The notes: generated by a model from the sequence alone, not told the origin. Shown: positions 1-10,431, numbered from the stretch's first letter. The stretch: DNA of 64,000 bases from an uncultured bacterium (GCA_938075305.1 CALJGV010000006.1:186001-250000); one strand, 5' to 3'. Made by a program: numbers and translations.

Positions 1-8
1 GCCAGGAC

Positions 9-383
9 ATGCCCGAGCAGACGGCCCCCAACGACGAGTTCTTCGTCGAGGGCTGGCGAGTCGCGTGCCAGCGGTCGGGGCGTTCCCCCGTCCCGATGAT
101 GGCGCAGGTCGCCACCAACTACGCCCTCGAGCCCTACGCCCGGGTGATCGCCGTGCGTTCCCTGGGCGCCCACTCCGACGATCCCCGGGCCAGCGGGGCC
201 ATCCGAACCACCCTCGTGGAGTCCACCGGGAACGGCTACCTGCGGATGGTCTCCGCACAGACCGTGCTCTCTAGCTTCCCGAAGGAGACCGCCTGCGAGC
301 TGCTCACCGAGGTCCGGAGCCGCGAGTCCAACATCAACTTCGCGCGCTTCCTCGACGACGTCATCCAGACGAACTGTCGATGA
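9..383 (+). CDS. HEAT-like repeat protein, probably 5'-truncated by the window edge
   Basis: ORF open upstream to the window edge; helical repeat-like sequence (YARVIAVRSLGAHSDDPRASGAIRTTLVES); ATGA overlap with the next gene. Confidence 0.45.
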   Translation: MPEQTAPNDEFFVEGWRVACQRSGRSPVPMMAQVATNYALEPYARVIAVRSLGAHSDDPRASGAIRTTLVESTGNGYLRMVSAQTVLSSFPKETACELLTEVRSRESNINFARFLDDVIQTNCR

Positions 384-1171
384 CTGTCGGGATCACCGAC
401 TCCCACTGCCACGTCTGGTGGGACCAGTTCGACGCGGACCGAGACCTCGTCCTCGAACGCGCGCGGGAGGCGGGCGTCCAGCGGATGGTCGTGGTCGGGA
501 CCGACGTCGAGACGTCCCGGGCATCTTTGGACCTCGCCGCTCGCGAGCCAGAGCTCCACGGGACCGCAGGTCTCCACCCCCACGACGCGGCGAAGTTCAA
601 CGAAGGGACGCGGCGTTCGATCGAGGCCCTCTGCCAGCGGCGCGACTGCGTCGCCGTGGGCGAGACCGGCCTGGACTGGTTCAAGGAGTGGGCCCCACGG
701 GACGCCCAGCTCGACTCCTTCAGATGGCACCTCGAGCTCGCTCGCTCCCTCGACAAGCCCGTGATCATCCACTCCCGAGATGCGCACGAGGACACGCTCG
801 CGCTGGTGCAGGGCTGCCCGGGCGTCCGCGGGGTCATGCACTGCTTCGTGATGGGCCCCGACGAGCTCCCTTGCTACCTCGAGGCGGGCATGTACATCTC
901 CTTCAGCGGGATCGTCACCTTCAAGGGCAGCCAGGCCAACCAGGAAGCCGCGCGGCGCTGCCCGGAGGACCGGCTCTTGGTGGAGACCGACGCGCCCTTC
1001 CTGGCCCCCGCCCCCCACCGGGGCAAGCGCAATGAACCGGCGTACTGCGCGGACACCCTCCGCTTCGTGGCGGCCCTGCGGGGGACCACCGCAGAGCACC
1101 TCGCGCGCGTGACGACCGAGAACGCCTCGCGCCTGTTCGGCCTGCCGCCGCTGCAGGTCGGTCCCAAATGA
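380..1171 (+). CDS. tatD: TatD family metal-dependent hydrolase
   Basis: DSHCHVWWDQF, GETGLDWF, VIIHSRDAHEDTL, HCF and ETDAPFLAP motifs typical of TatD/YcfH. Confidence 0.9.
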   Translation: MTVGITDSHCHVWWDQFDADRDLVLERAREAGVQRMVVVGTDVETSRASLDLAAREPELHGTAGLHPHDAAKFNEGTRRSIEALCQRRDCVAVGETGLDWFKEWAPRDAQLDSFRWHLELARSLDKPVIIHSRDAHEDTLALVQGCPGVRGVMHCFVMGPDELPCYLEAGMYISFSGIVTFKGSQANQEAARRCPEDRLLVETDAPFLAPAPHRGKRNEPAYCADTLRFVAALRGTTAEHLARVTTENASRLFGLPPLQVGPK

Positions 1172-1175
1172 AGGA

Positions 1176-1203
1176 GCGCCCCAGGCATGACTGCCAGGGG
1201 CGC
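1176..1203. terminator. Hairpin between convergent tatD and pilin gene
   Basis: gcgccccaggca-tgac-tgccaggggcgc, 12-bp stem with one mismatch. Confidence 0.6.
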
Positions 1204-1244
1204 CCCTCAGCGAGCCGTCAGGCGGCTCGGCGGATCAGACTCGA

Positions 1245-2021
1245 TCAGTTGCCGACCGGGGTCCAGATGTTGGCGTCCACCGCGGTGAGGCCAAGCTGGG
1301 CGAGCGCCGGGTCGGAACCCATGTCGCTGGCCTCGGTGTAGGCGGCGTAGCAGGTGGGGACGTCGTCGAAGGCGTCATAGACCTGGCCGACGCCCGTACC
1401 GCCGACGCGGTTCTGGGTCGACATCACGTCTCCCTGCTCGTTGATGAAGAAGGCGCGGTTGCCCGTCTTGGTGGTCTGGACCGGCCAGGCGTAGCAGCAC
1501 CAGATGAGCTCGGAGTTGTCGGGGTCCGGGAGCGTGCCCGGGTTACCGCCCGTACCAGCCTCGCCGATACCAGCGATCGCGGTGTCGCCGGAGCCAGTGG
1601 TGGCGTCCGGGAGCCAGATCTTGAAGTAGTAACCCTGACGCTCGACGACGCCGTTCGACCCGTCGGAGACGACGTTGCCGAACTGAACCGGGAGGTAGGT
1701 CGGGTCCAGAATGTCACCGGTGGCGTTGCCGATCGCGGCGCCGCCCGAGGTGTAGACGCGGACCGGGTCGGAACCGGCGAGCTCGCCGAAGAATCCGTAC
1801 TCGCCGCCGCCGTCCGCGTCGGTGTCGATCGCGGCCGAGGCCTGGAGCTGCTGCTGCGCCGCAGCGATGGAACGAAGCGTCGCGATGGCGGCGTTCTCGT
1901 TGGCGGAGATACGCGCGCTGATCAGCTTCGGGATAGCGACGGCAGCAATAATTGCGATGATGGCCACCACGATCATCAGTTCGATGAGCGTGAAACCAGC
2001 TTTGTTTGAGTTGCGATTCAT
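1245..2021 (-). CDS. Type IV pilin / T2SS major pseudopilin-like protein
   Basis: Class III signal peptide MNRNSNKAGFTLIELMIVVAIIAIIAAVAIPKL; start moved to the internal ATG at 2021. Confidence 0.9.
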   Translation of the reverse strand: MNRNSNKAGFTLIELMIVVAIIAIIAAVAIPKLISARISANENAAIATLRSIAAAQQQLQASAAIDTDADGGGEYGFFGELAGSDPVRVYTSGGAAIGNATGDILDPTYLPVQFGNVVSDGSNGVVERQGYYFKIWLPDATTGSGDTAIAGIGEAGTGGNPGTLPDPDNSELIWCCYAWPVQTTKTGNRAFFINEQGDVMSTQNRVGGTGVGQVYDAFDDVPTCYAAYTEASDMGSDPALAQLGLTAVDANIWTPVGN

Positions 2022-2257
2022 CTTGTCGAGAAGTGGTAGGTTTGAGGAGGCAGAGCCCCCTGGGCCCTGCGGAAGGGACCAAGTCATTGGTTCGGATTGA
2101 CAGGCGAGGTCCCCTCCGCGGAGACCAGGCGAGGCTCGACATCGACAGACCGCCGAGCCAAGAGAGGTTTCGTCCCCGGCGCGCACGTTCCTTTAGGCGT
2201 CGTCCCTACTATTGGGGTTTATTTGAGACACCCGGGGGTGGTGTCCGGGCACGAGAG

Positions 2258-2288
2258 AGGGCCCCACCGCCGAACGCGGTGGAGCCCC
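2258..2288 (-). terminator. Hairpin downstream of pilC/gspF, before pilin gene
   Basis: gggccccaccgc-cgaac-gcggtggagccc stem-loop. Confidence 0.5.
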
Positions 2289-2317
2289 TCTTCGTCACGG
2301 GCCAGTCAGGCCGCTGG

Positions 2318-3574
2318 TCAGGTCTGCAGCGCGGTGACCATGTCGAGGATGGGCATGAAGATCGCAAGGACGACGCCCCCAACGACCACGCCCATGAAGG
2401 CGATGAGAAGCGGCTCAATGAGGCTCGTGAGCCCCTTGACCTGGGCCTTGACCTGGCTGTCGTAGAACTCCGCGATCTTCTCGAGGAGCATCTCGAGCGC
2501 GCCGGTCCGCTCGCCGATCGCGATCATGCGGGTGACCATGGGCGGAAAAATTTTCTCCTCTGCCAGCGGGTCCGAGAGGAGGTTGCCGCCCCGCACCGCG
2601 TCCCGGGACTCGAGGACCGCTCGCTCCAAGACCCAGTTGCCGGAGGTGGCGGCGACGATCTCCAGGGTCGACATGATCGGCACGCCAGAGCGTACTAGCG
2701 TGGCGAAGGTGCGGCTGAAGCGCGCCAGGCAGACCTTCTGGAACAGGGGGCCGAAGATCGGGAGCTTGAGCGTGACGCTGTCGAGGACCCGCATCCCCAT
2801 GGGGGTCTTGCGAAACATCATGAAGGCGATGAAGGCGCCGAAGAGGCTGCCGTACACCGCGATGGCGTTGTCCCGGAGGAAGTTCGATGCGTCGAGCACC
2901 GCCTGGGTGATCAGGGGCAGGTCGATGTCCATCGAGTCGAAGACGGTCTTGAACGTCGGCACGACCCCGATCATGAGGAAGCCGGTGATGCCGAGGACGA
3001 GGATCATCGAGATGATCGGGTAGGTCATGGCCGACTTGATCTCACGCGCCAGCTCCTCGGCAGACTCCATGTAGTCCGCGAGCCGGTTGAGGATGACGTC
3101 CATCTGACCGGAGACCTCGCCGGCCTTGACCATGCTGATGTAGAGCACCGGGAAGCACCGGGGGCACCGCTCCATTGCGGCGGACAGGTCCGAGCCGCTC
3201 CGGACGGAGTCGACCAAGGCGGTGCAGACTTTGCCCATCTCCTTCGACTCGGCCTGGTGTCCGAGCACCTCGAGGGACTCGAGCAGCGAGAGGCCCGCCC
3301 CCACCATGGTCGCGAGCTGGCGCGTGAAGATGACGAGTTCCTGCTTCTTGACGCGGACCTTCGCGGTCTGGGCGCGCTCTTGCTCGGCTGCGCCGGCGAA
3401 GGAGGTCTTCCCCGCGCCGAAGGGCAAGCGACGCACCCTGTCCTCATCCAGCCGGATGATCGTGAGGTTCTTCTTGCGGAGTTCCGAGACGGCGGCGGCC
3501 TTTGTTTCCGCCGAGATCGTGCCCTCGACGGTGGCACCGCCCGCGCTCTTCGCGGAGTACTTGAAGTCAGCCAT
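2318..3574 (-). CDS. pilC: Type II secretion/type IV pilus inner-membrane platform protein (GspF/PilC family)
   Basis: Two T2SSF domains (FTRQLATMVGAGLSLLESLEVL; FSRTFATLVRSGVPIMSTLEIVAATSGN), TM segments. Confidence 0.92.
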   Translation of the reverse strand: MADFKYSAKSAGGATVEGTISAETKAAAVSELRKKNLTIIRLDEDRVRRLPFGAGKTSFAGAAEQERAQTAKVRVKKQELVIFTRQLATMVGAGLSLLESLEVLGHQAESKEMGKVCTALVDSVRSGSDLSAAMERCPRCFPVLYISMVKAGEVSGQMDVILNRLADYMESAEELAREIKSAMTYPIISMILVLGITGFLMIGVVPTFKTVFDSMDIDLPLITQAVLDASNFLRDNAIAVYGSLFGAFIAFMMFRKTPMGMRVLDSVTLKLPIFGPLFQKVCLARFSRTFATLVRSGVPIMSTLEIVAATSGNWVLERAVLESRDAVRGGNLLSDPLAEEKIFPPMVTRMIAIGERTGALEMLLEKIAEFYDSQVKAQVKGLTSLIEPLLIAFMGVVVGGVVLAIFMPILDMVTALQT

Positions 3575-3625
3575 TTTGGAGAAGGTCTGAGTGGCGTGGA
3601 GGAATCAGGGAGGGCCAGGGACCGC

Positions 3626-5323
3626 TCAGTGCTCCTGCGTGATCCGCAGGATCTCTTGGACGGAGGTGACGCCGCGCATCGCGTTGAGGACGCCGACCCG
3701 CCGCAGGGTCAACATCCCGTCGGAGATGGCCTGGGCCTTGATGTCGTCCTTGGAGCGTCCCTCGACGACCATGCGCCGGATCCGCTGCGTCATGGGCAGG
3801 GTCTCCAGGATCGGGAAGCGGCCCTTGTAGCCACCGGTGCAGCGCGCGCAGCCGTCGGCGTTGGGCTCGTAGAGCTGGAAGGGCGTGGCGAAGTCCTTCT
3901 CCTTGAAGCCGATCTTGAGCAGCTCCTCGCGAGGCGGCTCTTCGATCGCCACCTTGCACGAGGTGCAGAGCCGACGGCCGAGCCGCTGGGCGCAGATGAC
4001 GAGGATCGAGCTCGAGACCATGAAGGGGTCGATCCCCATGTCGATGAGCCGGGTGATCGTGGCGGCCGCGTCGTTGGTGTGGAGCGTCGTGAGCACGAGG
4101 TGCCCCGTGAGCGCCGCCTTGATCGCGATGTCAGCCGTCTCCTTGTCCCGGATCTCGCCGACGAGGACGATGTCGGGGTCCTGACGCAGGATGGAGCGCA
4201 GGGCGCCAGCGAACGTGGTGCCCCGCTTGGGATTGACCGGGACCTGGTTGATCCCGTCCATCCGGTATTCGACCGGGTCCTCCACGGTGGTCACGTTCAC
4301 CTCGGGGTTAGCGACCGCAGCGACGCAGGAGTAGAGCGTGGTGGACTTACCTGAACCGGTCGGGCCAGTCACCAGCACCATCCCGTAGGGGGCGTGGATC
4401 GCCTCCTCGACGTCCTTCAGCGACTGCTCCTCGAAGCCCATCTTCCCGAGGTCCATCGAGATGCTCCCGCTGTCGAGGATCCGGATGACCGACTTCTCCC
4501 CGCCAACCACCGGGAGCACGGAGATCCGGAAGTCCACGGTGCGTCCCTGGTACTTGATCCGGAACTTGCCGTCCTGGGGTGCGTTCCGCTCGGCGATGTC
4601 GAGCTGCGCGAGGATCTTGAGTCGACTGGAGAGGGCGGGCAGCAGGGTCTTGGGCGGCGTCATGATCTGACGCAGGCGGCCGTCGATCCGGTAGCGAACC
4701 CGCAGGTTCCTGTCCCCCGGCTCGATGTGGATATCGCTCGCCTTGTCGCGCAAGGCCCCGAGGATGATCGCGTTGGCGAGCTTGACGGCCGGCGCATCAG
4801 CGCCGTCAAGGTCGGCCATCTCGATGTCCTCGGCCTCGTCGCCCTTGACCTCAATCTCGCCCGTCTCACCGACCTTCTCCATGAGCTCGTCGACGGACGT
4901 CCCGCCGCTGAGCACGCGCTTGAGCGCGCTGTTGACCATGGAGCGGTGCGAGAAGACCGGTCGGATGTGGCAGTGGGTGACCCGCTTGAGGTCGTCGAAG
5001 AGGAGCACGTCGAACGGGTCGGAGACCGCGATCGTGAGCACGTCGCCGGTCTTCGCGACCGGGATGAAGCCCCGCTCGCGGCAGAGCTCGGGGGCCACGG
5101 TGTCGACCACCGCGGCGTCCAGTTCGACCCGGCGAAGGTCCACGGGGGCGATGCCAGCGGCGCGCCCCATCACCTCCATCAGGGCGTTCTCGTTGAGATC
5201 GCCCGCCTCGAGGAGCGTCTCGATGGGCTCGCCGTCGCCGCTGCAGGCTCGGGACCAGTCATTCTCGGATACGAGCCCCTCACCAATGAGGAGGGCCTTG
5301 ACCTTGGATGAGACGGTGACCAT
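3626..5323 (-). CDS. pilB: GspE/PilB family assembly ATPase
   Basis: Walker A GPTGSGKSTTLYS, Asp box, VGEIRDKETADIAIKAALTGHLVLTTLHTNDA, tetracysteine CTSC...CARC zinc motif. Confidence 0.93.
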   Translation of the reverse strand: MVTVSSKVKALLIGEGLVSENDWSRACSGDGEPIETLLEAGDLNENALMEVMGRAAGIAPVDLRRVELDAAVVDTVAPELCRERGFIPVAKTGDVLTIAVSDPFDVLLFDDLKRVTHCHIRPVFSHRSMVNSALKRVLSGGTSVDELMEKVGETGEIEVKGDEAEDIEMADLDGADAPAVKLANAIILGALRDKASDIHIEPGDRNLRVRYRIDGRLRQIMTPPKTLLPALSSRLKILAQLDIAERNAPQDGKFRIKYQGRTVDFRISVLPVVGGEKSVIRILDSGSISMDLGKMGFEEQSLKDVEEAIHAPYGMVLVTGPTGSGKSTTLYSCVAAVANPEVNVTTVEDPVEYRMDGINQVPVNPKRGTTFAGALRSILRQDPDIVLVGEIRDKETADIAIKAALTGHLVLTTLHTNDAAATITRLIDMGIDPFMVSSSILVICAQRLGRRLCTSCKVAIEEPPREELLKIGFKEKDFATPFQLYEPNADGCARCTGGYKGRFPILETLPMTQRIRRMVVEGRSKDDIKAQAISDGMLTLRRVGVLNAMRGVTSVQEILRITQEH

Positions 5324-5324
5324 T

Positions 5325-6389
5325 TCAGGCTGCGTTCAGCGCGCTTTGGAGTTCCTTGGGGTCCGAGAGCAAGCGCTCGGCGTCGGCGAGTCGGCAGGCC
5401 CCGGAGCGGACCAAGTTGGCGAGGCTCTGGGACATGGTCTGCATGCCGTGCTGAGCCCCGGTCTGGATGTGCGAGTAGATCTGGTGCGCCTTGTCATCGC
5501 GAATGAGGGCGCGGACCGCGGGCGTGGCGATCATGATCTCCGCCGCCAGGGCTCGGCCTTCTCCACGCGCCGTGGGCACGAGGGCCTGACTGAAGACCGC
5601 CTCCAGCGTGAAGGAGAGCATCGTCCTGACCTGCTCCTGCTGGTGCGCAGGGAACACGTCGATGATCCGGTTCATGGTCTGGACCGCGTCAGAGGTATGG
5701 AGCGTCCCGAAGGTCAGGTGGCCCGTCTCCGCCAGCGTCAGGGCGGCCTCGATGGTCTCGTGATCGCGGAGCTCGCCCACGAGCACCACGTCCGGATCCT
5801 GCCGGAGGACGCTCTTGAGGGCGTTGGAGAAGCCGTGGGTATCGTCCCCCACCTCTCGCTGAGTCACCATGCACCGCTTGTGGCGGTGGGTGAATTCGAC
5901 GGGGTCCTCGATGGTGACAATGTGGTCACTTCGGGTCTCGTTGATGTGGTCGATCATCGCAGCGAGGGACGTCGACTTGCCGGACCCGGTGACCCCGGTG
6001 AAGAGGACGAGCCCCGAGGAGAGGTTGCACAGGCGCTTGCAGAGCTCGAGGGGCATGCCGAGCTGCTCGAACGTCGGTGTCCCTTCAGGAATGGCCCTCA
6101 GCACGCAGGCGACGGCACCCCGCTGGTGGAAGGTGTTGACCCGGAAGCGCCCGAGCCCCTCGATCCCGATCGAGCAGTCGAGCTCCAGCTCCCGATCGAG
6201 GCGGGCGATCTGCTCCGAGTTGAGGAGGCTCGTGGAGAGCCTCCGGGTGGTCTCCGAGTCCAGCGGCGGATGGTCCACCGAGACCAGGGCTCCGTTGATA
6301 CGAAGTCTGGGGGGGCTCCCGACCGAGACGTGCAGGTCGGAGCCGCCCTGACGCATCAGGAGCGCCAGGAGTTCTTCCATTGAGATCAT
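5325..6389 (-). CDS. pilT: PilT-type retraction ATPase
   Basis: SDLHVSVG start, GVTGSGKSTSLAAMI, VGELRDHETIEAALTLAETGHLTFGTLHT; start reassigned to MISMEELL. Confidence 0.9.
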   Translation of the reverse strand: MISMEELLALLMRQGGSDLHVSVGSPPRLRINGALVSVDHPPLDSETTRRLSTSLLNSEQIARLDRELELDCSIGIEGLGRFRVNTFHQRGAVACVLRAIPEGTPTFEQLGMPLELCKRLCNLSSGLVLFTGVTGSGKSTSLAAMIDHINETRSDHIVTIEDPVEFTHRHKRCMVTQREVGDDTHGFSNALKSVLRQDPDVVLVGELRDHETIEAALTLAETGHLTFGTLHTSDAVQTMNRIIDVFPAHQQEQVRTMLSFTLEAVFSQALVPTARGEGRALAAEIMIATPAVRALIRDDKAHQIYSHIQTGAQHGMQTMSQSLANLVRSGACRLADAERLLSDPKELQSALNAA

Positions 6390-6546
6390 GGGATACCGCC
6401 CCGCTGGCAAGCGGGCTCGAGTCTCCCATCGACGCACCGCGCCCAAATGCTTGAACGAAATGGACTGAGGGCGTTCGGTCCCCCCCCCACCCACCGGGAC
6501 CACCGGTTTCCCGACCGGGAGGGGCCGCGGTCTCATTCCAAGACAA

Positions 6547-6583
6547 GACGGCTGGCCCGGGGGTGCTCCCCGGGCCAGCCGTC
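6547..6583 (-). terminator. Strong stem-loop terminator after OmpA-family gene
   Basis: Perfect 16-bp stem gacggctggcccgggg/ccccgggccagccgtc with 5-nt loop. Confidence 0.75.
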
Positions 6584-6619
6584 TGTCCTCGTACCACGCG
6601 CGCGCGTGGGCCGGGACCG

Positions 6620-7336
6620 CTAGCGGCGGTCCTTCACGACGATCTCGACTCGACGGTTCTTGCCCTTCTGGGCCCCCTTGTTGGGAGCCACGGGCGCGTA
6701 CTCGCCGTAGCCCGCCACCACGAAGCGGCTGTCCGGGATCCGCGCGTCCGCGACCAGGAACTGGAGCACGGCCATGGCGCGCTGAATCGACAGGTCACGG
6801 TTCGACTTGAACTTGGACTTGCGGATCGGGTCGCTGTCGGTGTGCCCTTCGATGTGGAAGGTGGAGTCCTCGGGGAAGTCGGACTTGAGGCGCGCCGCCA
6901 CGGAGGCGAGAGCGCGGCTGCCCTCCTTCGAGATCGTGGCCTTGCCCGAGCCGAAGGTGATCTCGGTGGGGACCGAGATGACCGTATCGCCGGCCCTGCG
7001 GCTGACGGTGATGCCCTGGTTCTCCAACTCGGGGAAGGGCACGAGGGCCGTCTCGTCGGTGAAGGAGGCGGGCTGGGTGGAGGGCATCGCGGAGCGCGCC
7101 TTGGCGAGCTGGTTGCGGAGGTCCTCCGCCTCGTAGGTCATCAGGGTGACCCGCTCCTGGAGCTCGACCTTGTCCGAGCGCAGCACGGCGATCTCACGAT
7201 CGCGCTCCTCGACGGAGAGGCGCATCTGGGTCTCGGTGACGCAGGAGGTGAGTGTCGGCGCCGCGAGCAAGGTGAGTGCAAGCGCGATGCGGCGGTGGAT
7301 CGGCGCGCTGGTCATGGGCTGGTCAGACGTGTTCAT
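6620..7336 (-). CDS. OmpA/MotB-family peptidoglycan-associated lipoprotein
   Basis: Lipobox-like LTSC, coiled coil, FHIEGHTDSDPIRKSKFKSNRDLSIQRAMAVLQFL ... GYGEYAPVAPNKGAQKGKNRRVEIVV. Confidence 0.9.
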   Translation of the reverse strand: MNTSDQPMTSAPIHRRIALALTLLAAPTLTSCVTETQMRLSVEERDREIAVLRSDKVELQERVTLMTYEAEDLRNQLAKARSAMPSTQPASFTDETALVPFPELENQGITVSRRAGDTVISVPTEITFGSGKATISKEGSRALASVAARLKSDFPEDSTFHIEGHTDSDPIRKSKFKSNRDLSIQRAMAVLQFLVADARIPDSRFVVAGYGEYAPVAPNKGAQKGKNRRVEIVVKDRR

Positions 7337-7388
7337 GGTGTCCCCTCAGTCGGATTCGATGGCCCTGCCGAGGCCCTGGGTGAGATCC

Positions 7389-8342
7389 CTATCCCAGCCC
7401 GAAGGGCAGCAGGTCGAGCACATCCTTCCAATCGAGGAGCACGATTCCAATACCCAGGGCCAAGTACGGGCCAAAGGGCAGATATCGGCCCAGGACCCTG
7501 GCCGTGCGCAGGGCCTGGGAGGACCCGCGGTTGGAGAGCGGGCGCCGGCGCTGGCGGGCCCGGACGACCAGGTACCAGCGGAGGATATTCAGGATCCCGA
7601 TGAGCGACCCGGTGAAGACCGCGACCTGGAGGGCGAAGAAGGTGCCCTCGACCCCGATGAGGCCCCCCCCGGCAGCCATCAGCTTGACATCTCCGAAGCC
7701 CATGGCGTCGGCGCCGGACGCCCGCTTGCCGACCCATCCGAGGCCGTACAGCACGCCCCCACCCGCCGCCATGCCGGCCAGGCACTCCGCCAAGGACGCC
7801 ACGCCGTCCACCGCCCCGTCCGGGGCGAGCGCGCCGGCCACGAGGCCGGAGGCGTGCAGCGCGGGCAGGAGGTAGGACACGAACGGCGCCGCCCACATCC
7901 CGCCAATGGAGACCTGGTCGGGGATCTCGTAGCGTTCGAAGTCCACGAAGGTCGCGACGATCAAGGCAGCGAGCACGACCGAATCGAGCAGCAGAAAGCT
8001 CCACCCGTCCGCGGCGGCGGCTCGCCACGCGATGAAGAACCCTGCGGCGCCGATCAACTCGACGAGCGGATAGCGCCAGTGGATCGGCGCCGCGCAGCCC
8101 TTGCAGCGACCGCGCTGGAGCACCCAGGAGAGTATGGGCAGGTTCTCGCGCCACCCCAGCTGACGATCGCACCCCGGGCAGTGCGACCTCGACGGACTCC
8201 AAACGGAGGCCCCCTCGACCGGGAAGCGGTGAATGCAGACGTTGAGGAAGGAGCCGACGAAGAGCCCCATCACCGTCCAGAACACACCGAAGCCCGCGCT
8301 CTCCAGCGGGGGGAAGGTTTGGAGAAGACCGAGGCAGCTCAT
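7389..8342 (-). CDS. pilD: Prepilin peptidase (A24 family, GspO/PilD)
   Basis: GSFLNVCIHRFP, CPGCDRQLGWRENLPILSWVLQRGRCKGC, MGFGDVKLMAAGGG. Confidence 0.92.
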   Translation of the reverse strand: MSCLGLLQTFPPLESAGFGVFWTVMGLFVGSFLNVCIHRFPVEGASVWSPSRSHCPGCDRQLGWRENLPILSWVLQRGRCKGCAAPIHWRYPLVELIGAAGFFIAWRAAAADGWSFLLLDSVVLAALIVATFVDFERYEIPDQVSIGGMWAAPFVSYLLPALHASGLVAGALAPDGAVDGVASLAECLAGMAAGGGVLYGLGWVGKRASGADAMGFGDVKLMAAGGGLIGVEGTFFALQVAVFTGSLIGILNILRWYLVVRARQRRRPLSNRGSSQALRTARVLGRYLPFGPYLALGIGIVLLDWKDVLDLLPFGLG

Positions 8343-10378
8343 CGTTCAGGGCTCCAGGTCAGGTCAACGCGGTCCACGAAGGGAGGATCCCAAGTCCCGC
8401 GGTGGGGATAGACCACGAGCTCGATCCGCATTCGGACCGGGGCTCCCCCACCAGAGTTCGGATCGAGCACGAGCCCCGGCTGGTCGAAGCGCGCCGCCCG
8501 GGCGAGCCCTTCCTCTCCGCCCTGGAGGATGTCCGCCCGAAGGAATTGGACGCGGTAGTCCCCGCGGGCTCCGCGGTCGCCGAGCACCTCGGCCTCCTGC
8601 CAGAAGCGGGGCCGCTGCCCCTTCGGGACCGGTGACGACAGGGCGACGAAGGTGAGCGGGCGGGCCAGCGGGTTGTGCAGCGGCTCGTCGATGATCAGCG
8701 GCGGCACAACGATGGGGCTCGCGTTGGGGTTGTGCTGATGGGGAAGCTCGAAGCCGCCGCCTTCGCCCAGGAGCCAGAGCTGACCGTCGGCGGCCTTGGG
8801 CCTCCCCGCTCCTCTGATCCGCCCGCCCGCGACCAGCAGCAGCGGGGTGTCCACGTCGATGTCCCCGCTCACCACCAGGTCCCCCCCGGCGATGATCACG
8901 GTCCACGGGTGGTCGAGCACCGAGGCCCGCTTGAGCCAGTTGGAGAGCGACTCGGCGTCGCCCTCGGGCAGGATCAGCTTCGAGGAGTCCCACATCGCGG
9001 GCGCCGGGTCAGCGGCGGCTCGGCGGGTCAGGTCCCCCTCGAGGTTGATGCGCCCCTGGGCTCTCAGCACCACCAGCCCCTCCCCCGTCAGCTGGGTGAT
9101 CGTCCCCGCCGGGATCGAGAGCCCGGTCGCCTGGGTGTCCTTACTGCCCTCCGTCTCGCTCAGCACGATCTCTCCCGATCGGCCGTCCCCTGCCGCCGCC
9201 GGGAAGCGGATATCGACCCTCCCGCTCCCGACCCATCTCGCCGTCCCGTCACTCCCCCGGTCGAGCACCGGCACGAAGTCGAGGTCGTCCACGAAGTCGA
9301 AGGTGTAGCTGTCGTCCCCCTCCGGGGAGCGGAGGTCCTCGCGCGCGACGGTGAAGCGGATCGGCCGCTGACGCCGGCCCACCGCGGTCCCCGAGAAGTC
9401 GCGGATCCCGCCGCCAGGGGCCCCCTTCAGGTGCAGTTCGAAGAGCACGGGTCCGCGGCCGTTGGCGACGGGGAACGGCGTCCGTGGATAGAACCGGAGC
9501 CGCGCACCGGCCACCCTGCTCCCGTCCCGAGTGAGCCCGCTCTCTCCCTCGTTCGTCACCAGCTCGATCTTGGCGACGTCGAGCGTGGCCGCTAGCGGAG
9601 CGGCCGACGGACCCGGAAGGGGGCTGCCCTCAGGTCCCAGGGCGAGGCGGAACTCGTAGTCCGTGGGGCGGATGGACCTCGGATCCACGGGCTCGGCGCA
9701 GGAGAGCACGAGCGCCTCGTCCCACGGCAGGGGCAACGTGTCCGCCGACCCAGGATCTCCCGCCGCGACCCGCAGGACCTCCGCTCGCCCCGGCGAAGCG
9801 TCCCGGAGCACGGCCGTCCCCTCATCCCCGGGGCTCGCGACCCCCTCCACCGACACCACCTGGTAGTCCAGCAACGTCGAGCGTTCGAGCGACGCTCCGC
9901 CCGTGGATCGGATCGCGCCGAGGAACGGGAAGCCCGTGAGCGTCAACCGGTAGGTCTGCCCCGGACTGAAGCCGCCGTCCGAGAGCGCCGCGTTACGGAC
10001 CCCCGCGGGTCGAAAGAGCACGAGGCGCCCATCCACCTGCCAGTCCCCCTGGGCCTCGACCCCCGTGCGTCGATTCACGAGCCGCGTCGACTCGCGCGTC
10101 ACCGAGGTCGGGTCCACCGGCTCGCTGAAGGTCAGCCGGATCGCGTCGTTCAGGAGGAGTGGCGACCCGTCGGTTGCGGGGAAGGACGACTCGAGCCCGA
10201 GGCGACCCCCATCCGCGTCCGAGGGGCTGCACCCGGGCATCAGCGGGAGTAGAGCGAGGCCGAGCCAACCCAGAGCAGACGCCGAGCGGCGAGGCGCGCG
10301 CAGCCGTGAACAGGACCACAGGGCGGACAGAATCCCGCGCGGCCGCCGGGGCCGGCCTGTGCTCTGGTCGAGGCGCAT
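8339..10378 (-). CDS. Ig-like (SbsA/Big_5-type) lipoprotein, translationally coupled to pilD
   Basis: Start at MRLDQ; signal and lipobox LLPLMPGCS; FPATDGSPLLLNDAIRLTFSEPVDPTSV repeats; ATGA overlap with pilD. Confidence 0.75.
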   Translation of the reverse strand: MRLDQSTGRPRRPRGILSALWSCSRLRAPRRSASALGWLGLALLPLMPGCSPSDADGGRLGLESSFPATDGSPLLLNDAIRLTFSEPVDPTSVTRESTRLVNRRTGVEAQGDWQVDGRLVLFRPAGVRNAALSDGGFSPGQTYRLTLTGFPFLGAIRSTGGASLERSTLLDYQVVSVEGVASPGDEGTAVLRDASPGRAEVLRVAAGDPGSADTLPLPWDEALVLSCAEPVDPRSIRPTDYEFRLALGPEGSPLPGPSAAPLAATLDVAKIELVTNEGESGLTRDGSRVAGARLRFYPRTPFPVANGRGPVLFELHLKGAPGGGIRDFSGTAVGRRQRPIRFTVAREDLRSPEGDDSYTFDFVDDLDFVPVLDRGSDGTARWVGSGRVDIRFPAAAGDGRSGEIVLSETEGSKDTQATGLSIPAGTITQLTGEGLVVLRAQGRINLEGDLTRRAAADPAPAMWDSSKLILPEGDAESLSNWLKRASVLDHPWTVIIAGGDLVVSGDIDVDTPLLLVAGGRIRGAGRPKAADGQLWLLGEGGGFELPHQHNPNASPIVVPPLIIDEPLHNPLARPLTFVALSSPVPKGQRPRFWQEAEVLGDRGARGDYRVQFLRADILQGGEEGLARAARFDQPGLVLDPNSGGGAPVRMRIELVVYPHRGTWDPPFVDRVDLTWSPER

Positions 10379-10395
10379 GACTGGATCAAACGGAT

Positions 10396-10431
10396 GAGGC
10401 CCGCTGATCGCAAGCGCGATCAGCGGGCCTC
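10396..10431 (-). terminator. Stem-loop terminator downstream of large Ig-like lipoprotein
   Basis: Perfect 16-bp stem gaggcccgctgatcgc/gcgatcagcgggcctc, loop aagc. Confidence 0.75.

Noticed and set aside
2022-2257. Sigma-54 promoter upstream of the pilin gene (rpoN is in the window)
   Set aside because: No acceptable TGGCAC-N5-TTGCA-like element with GG/GC at -24/-12 was found in the minus-strand upstream region.
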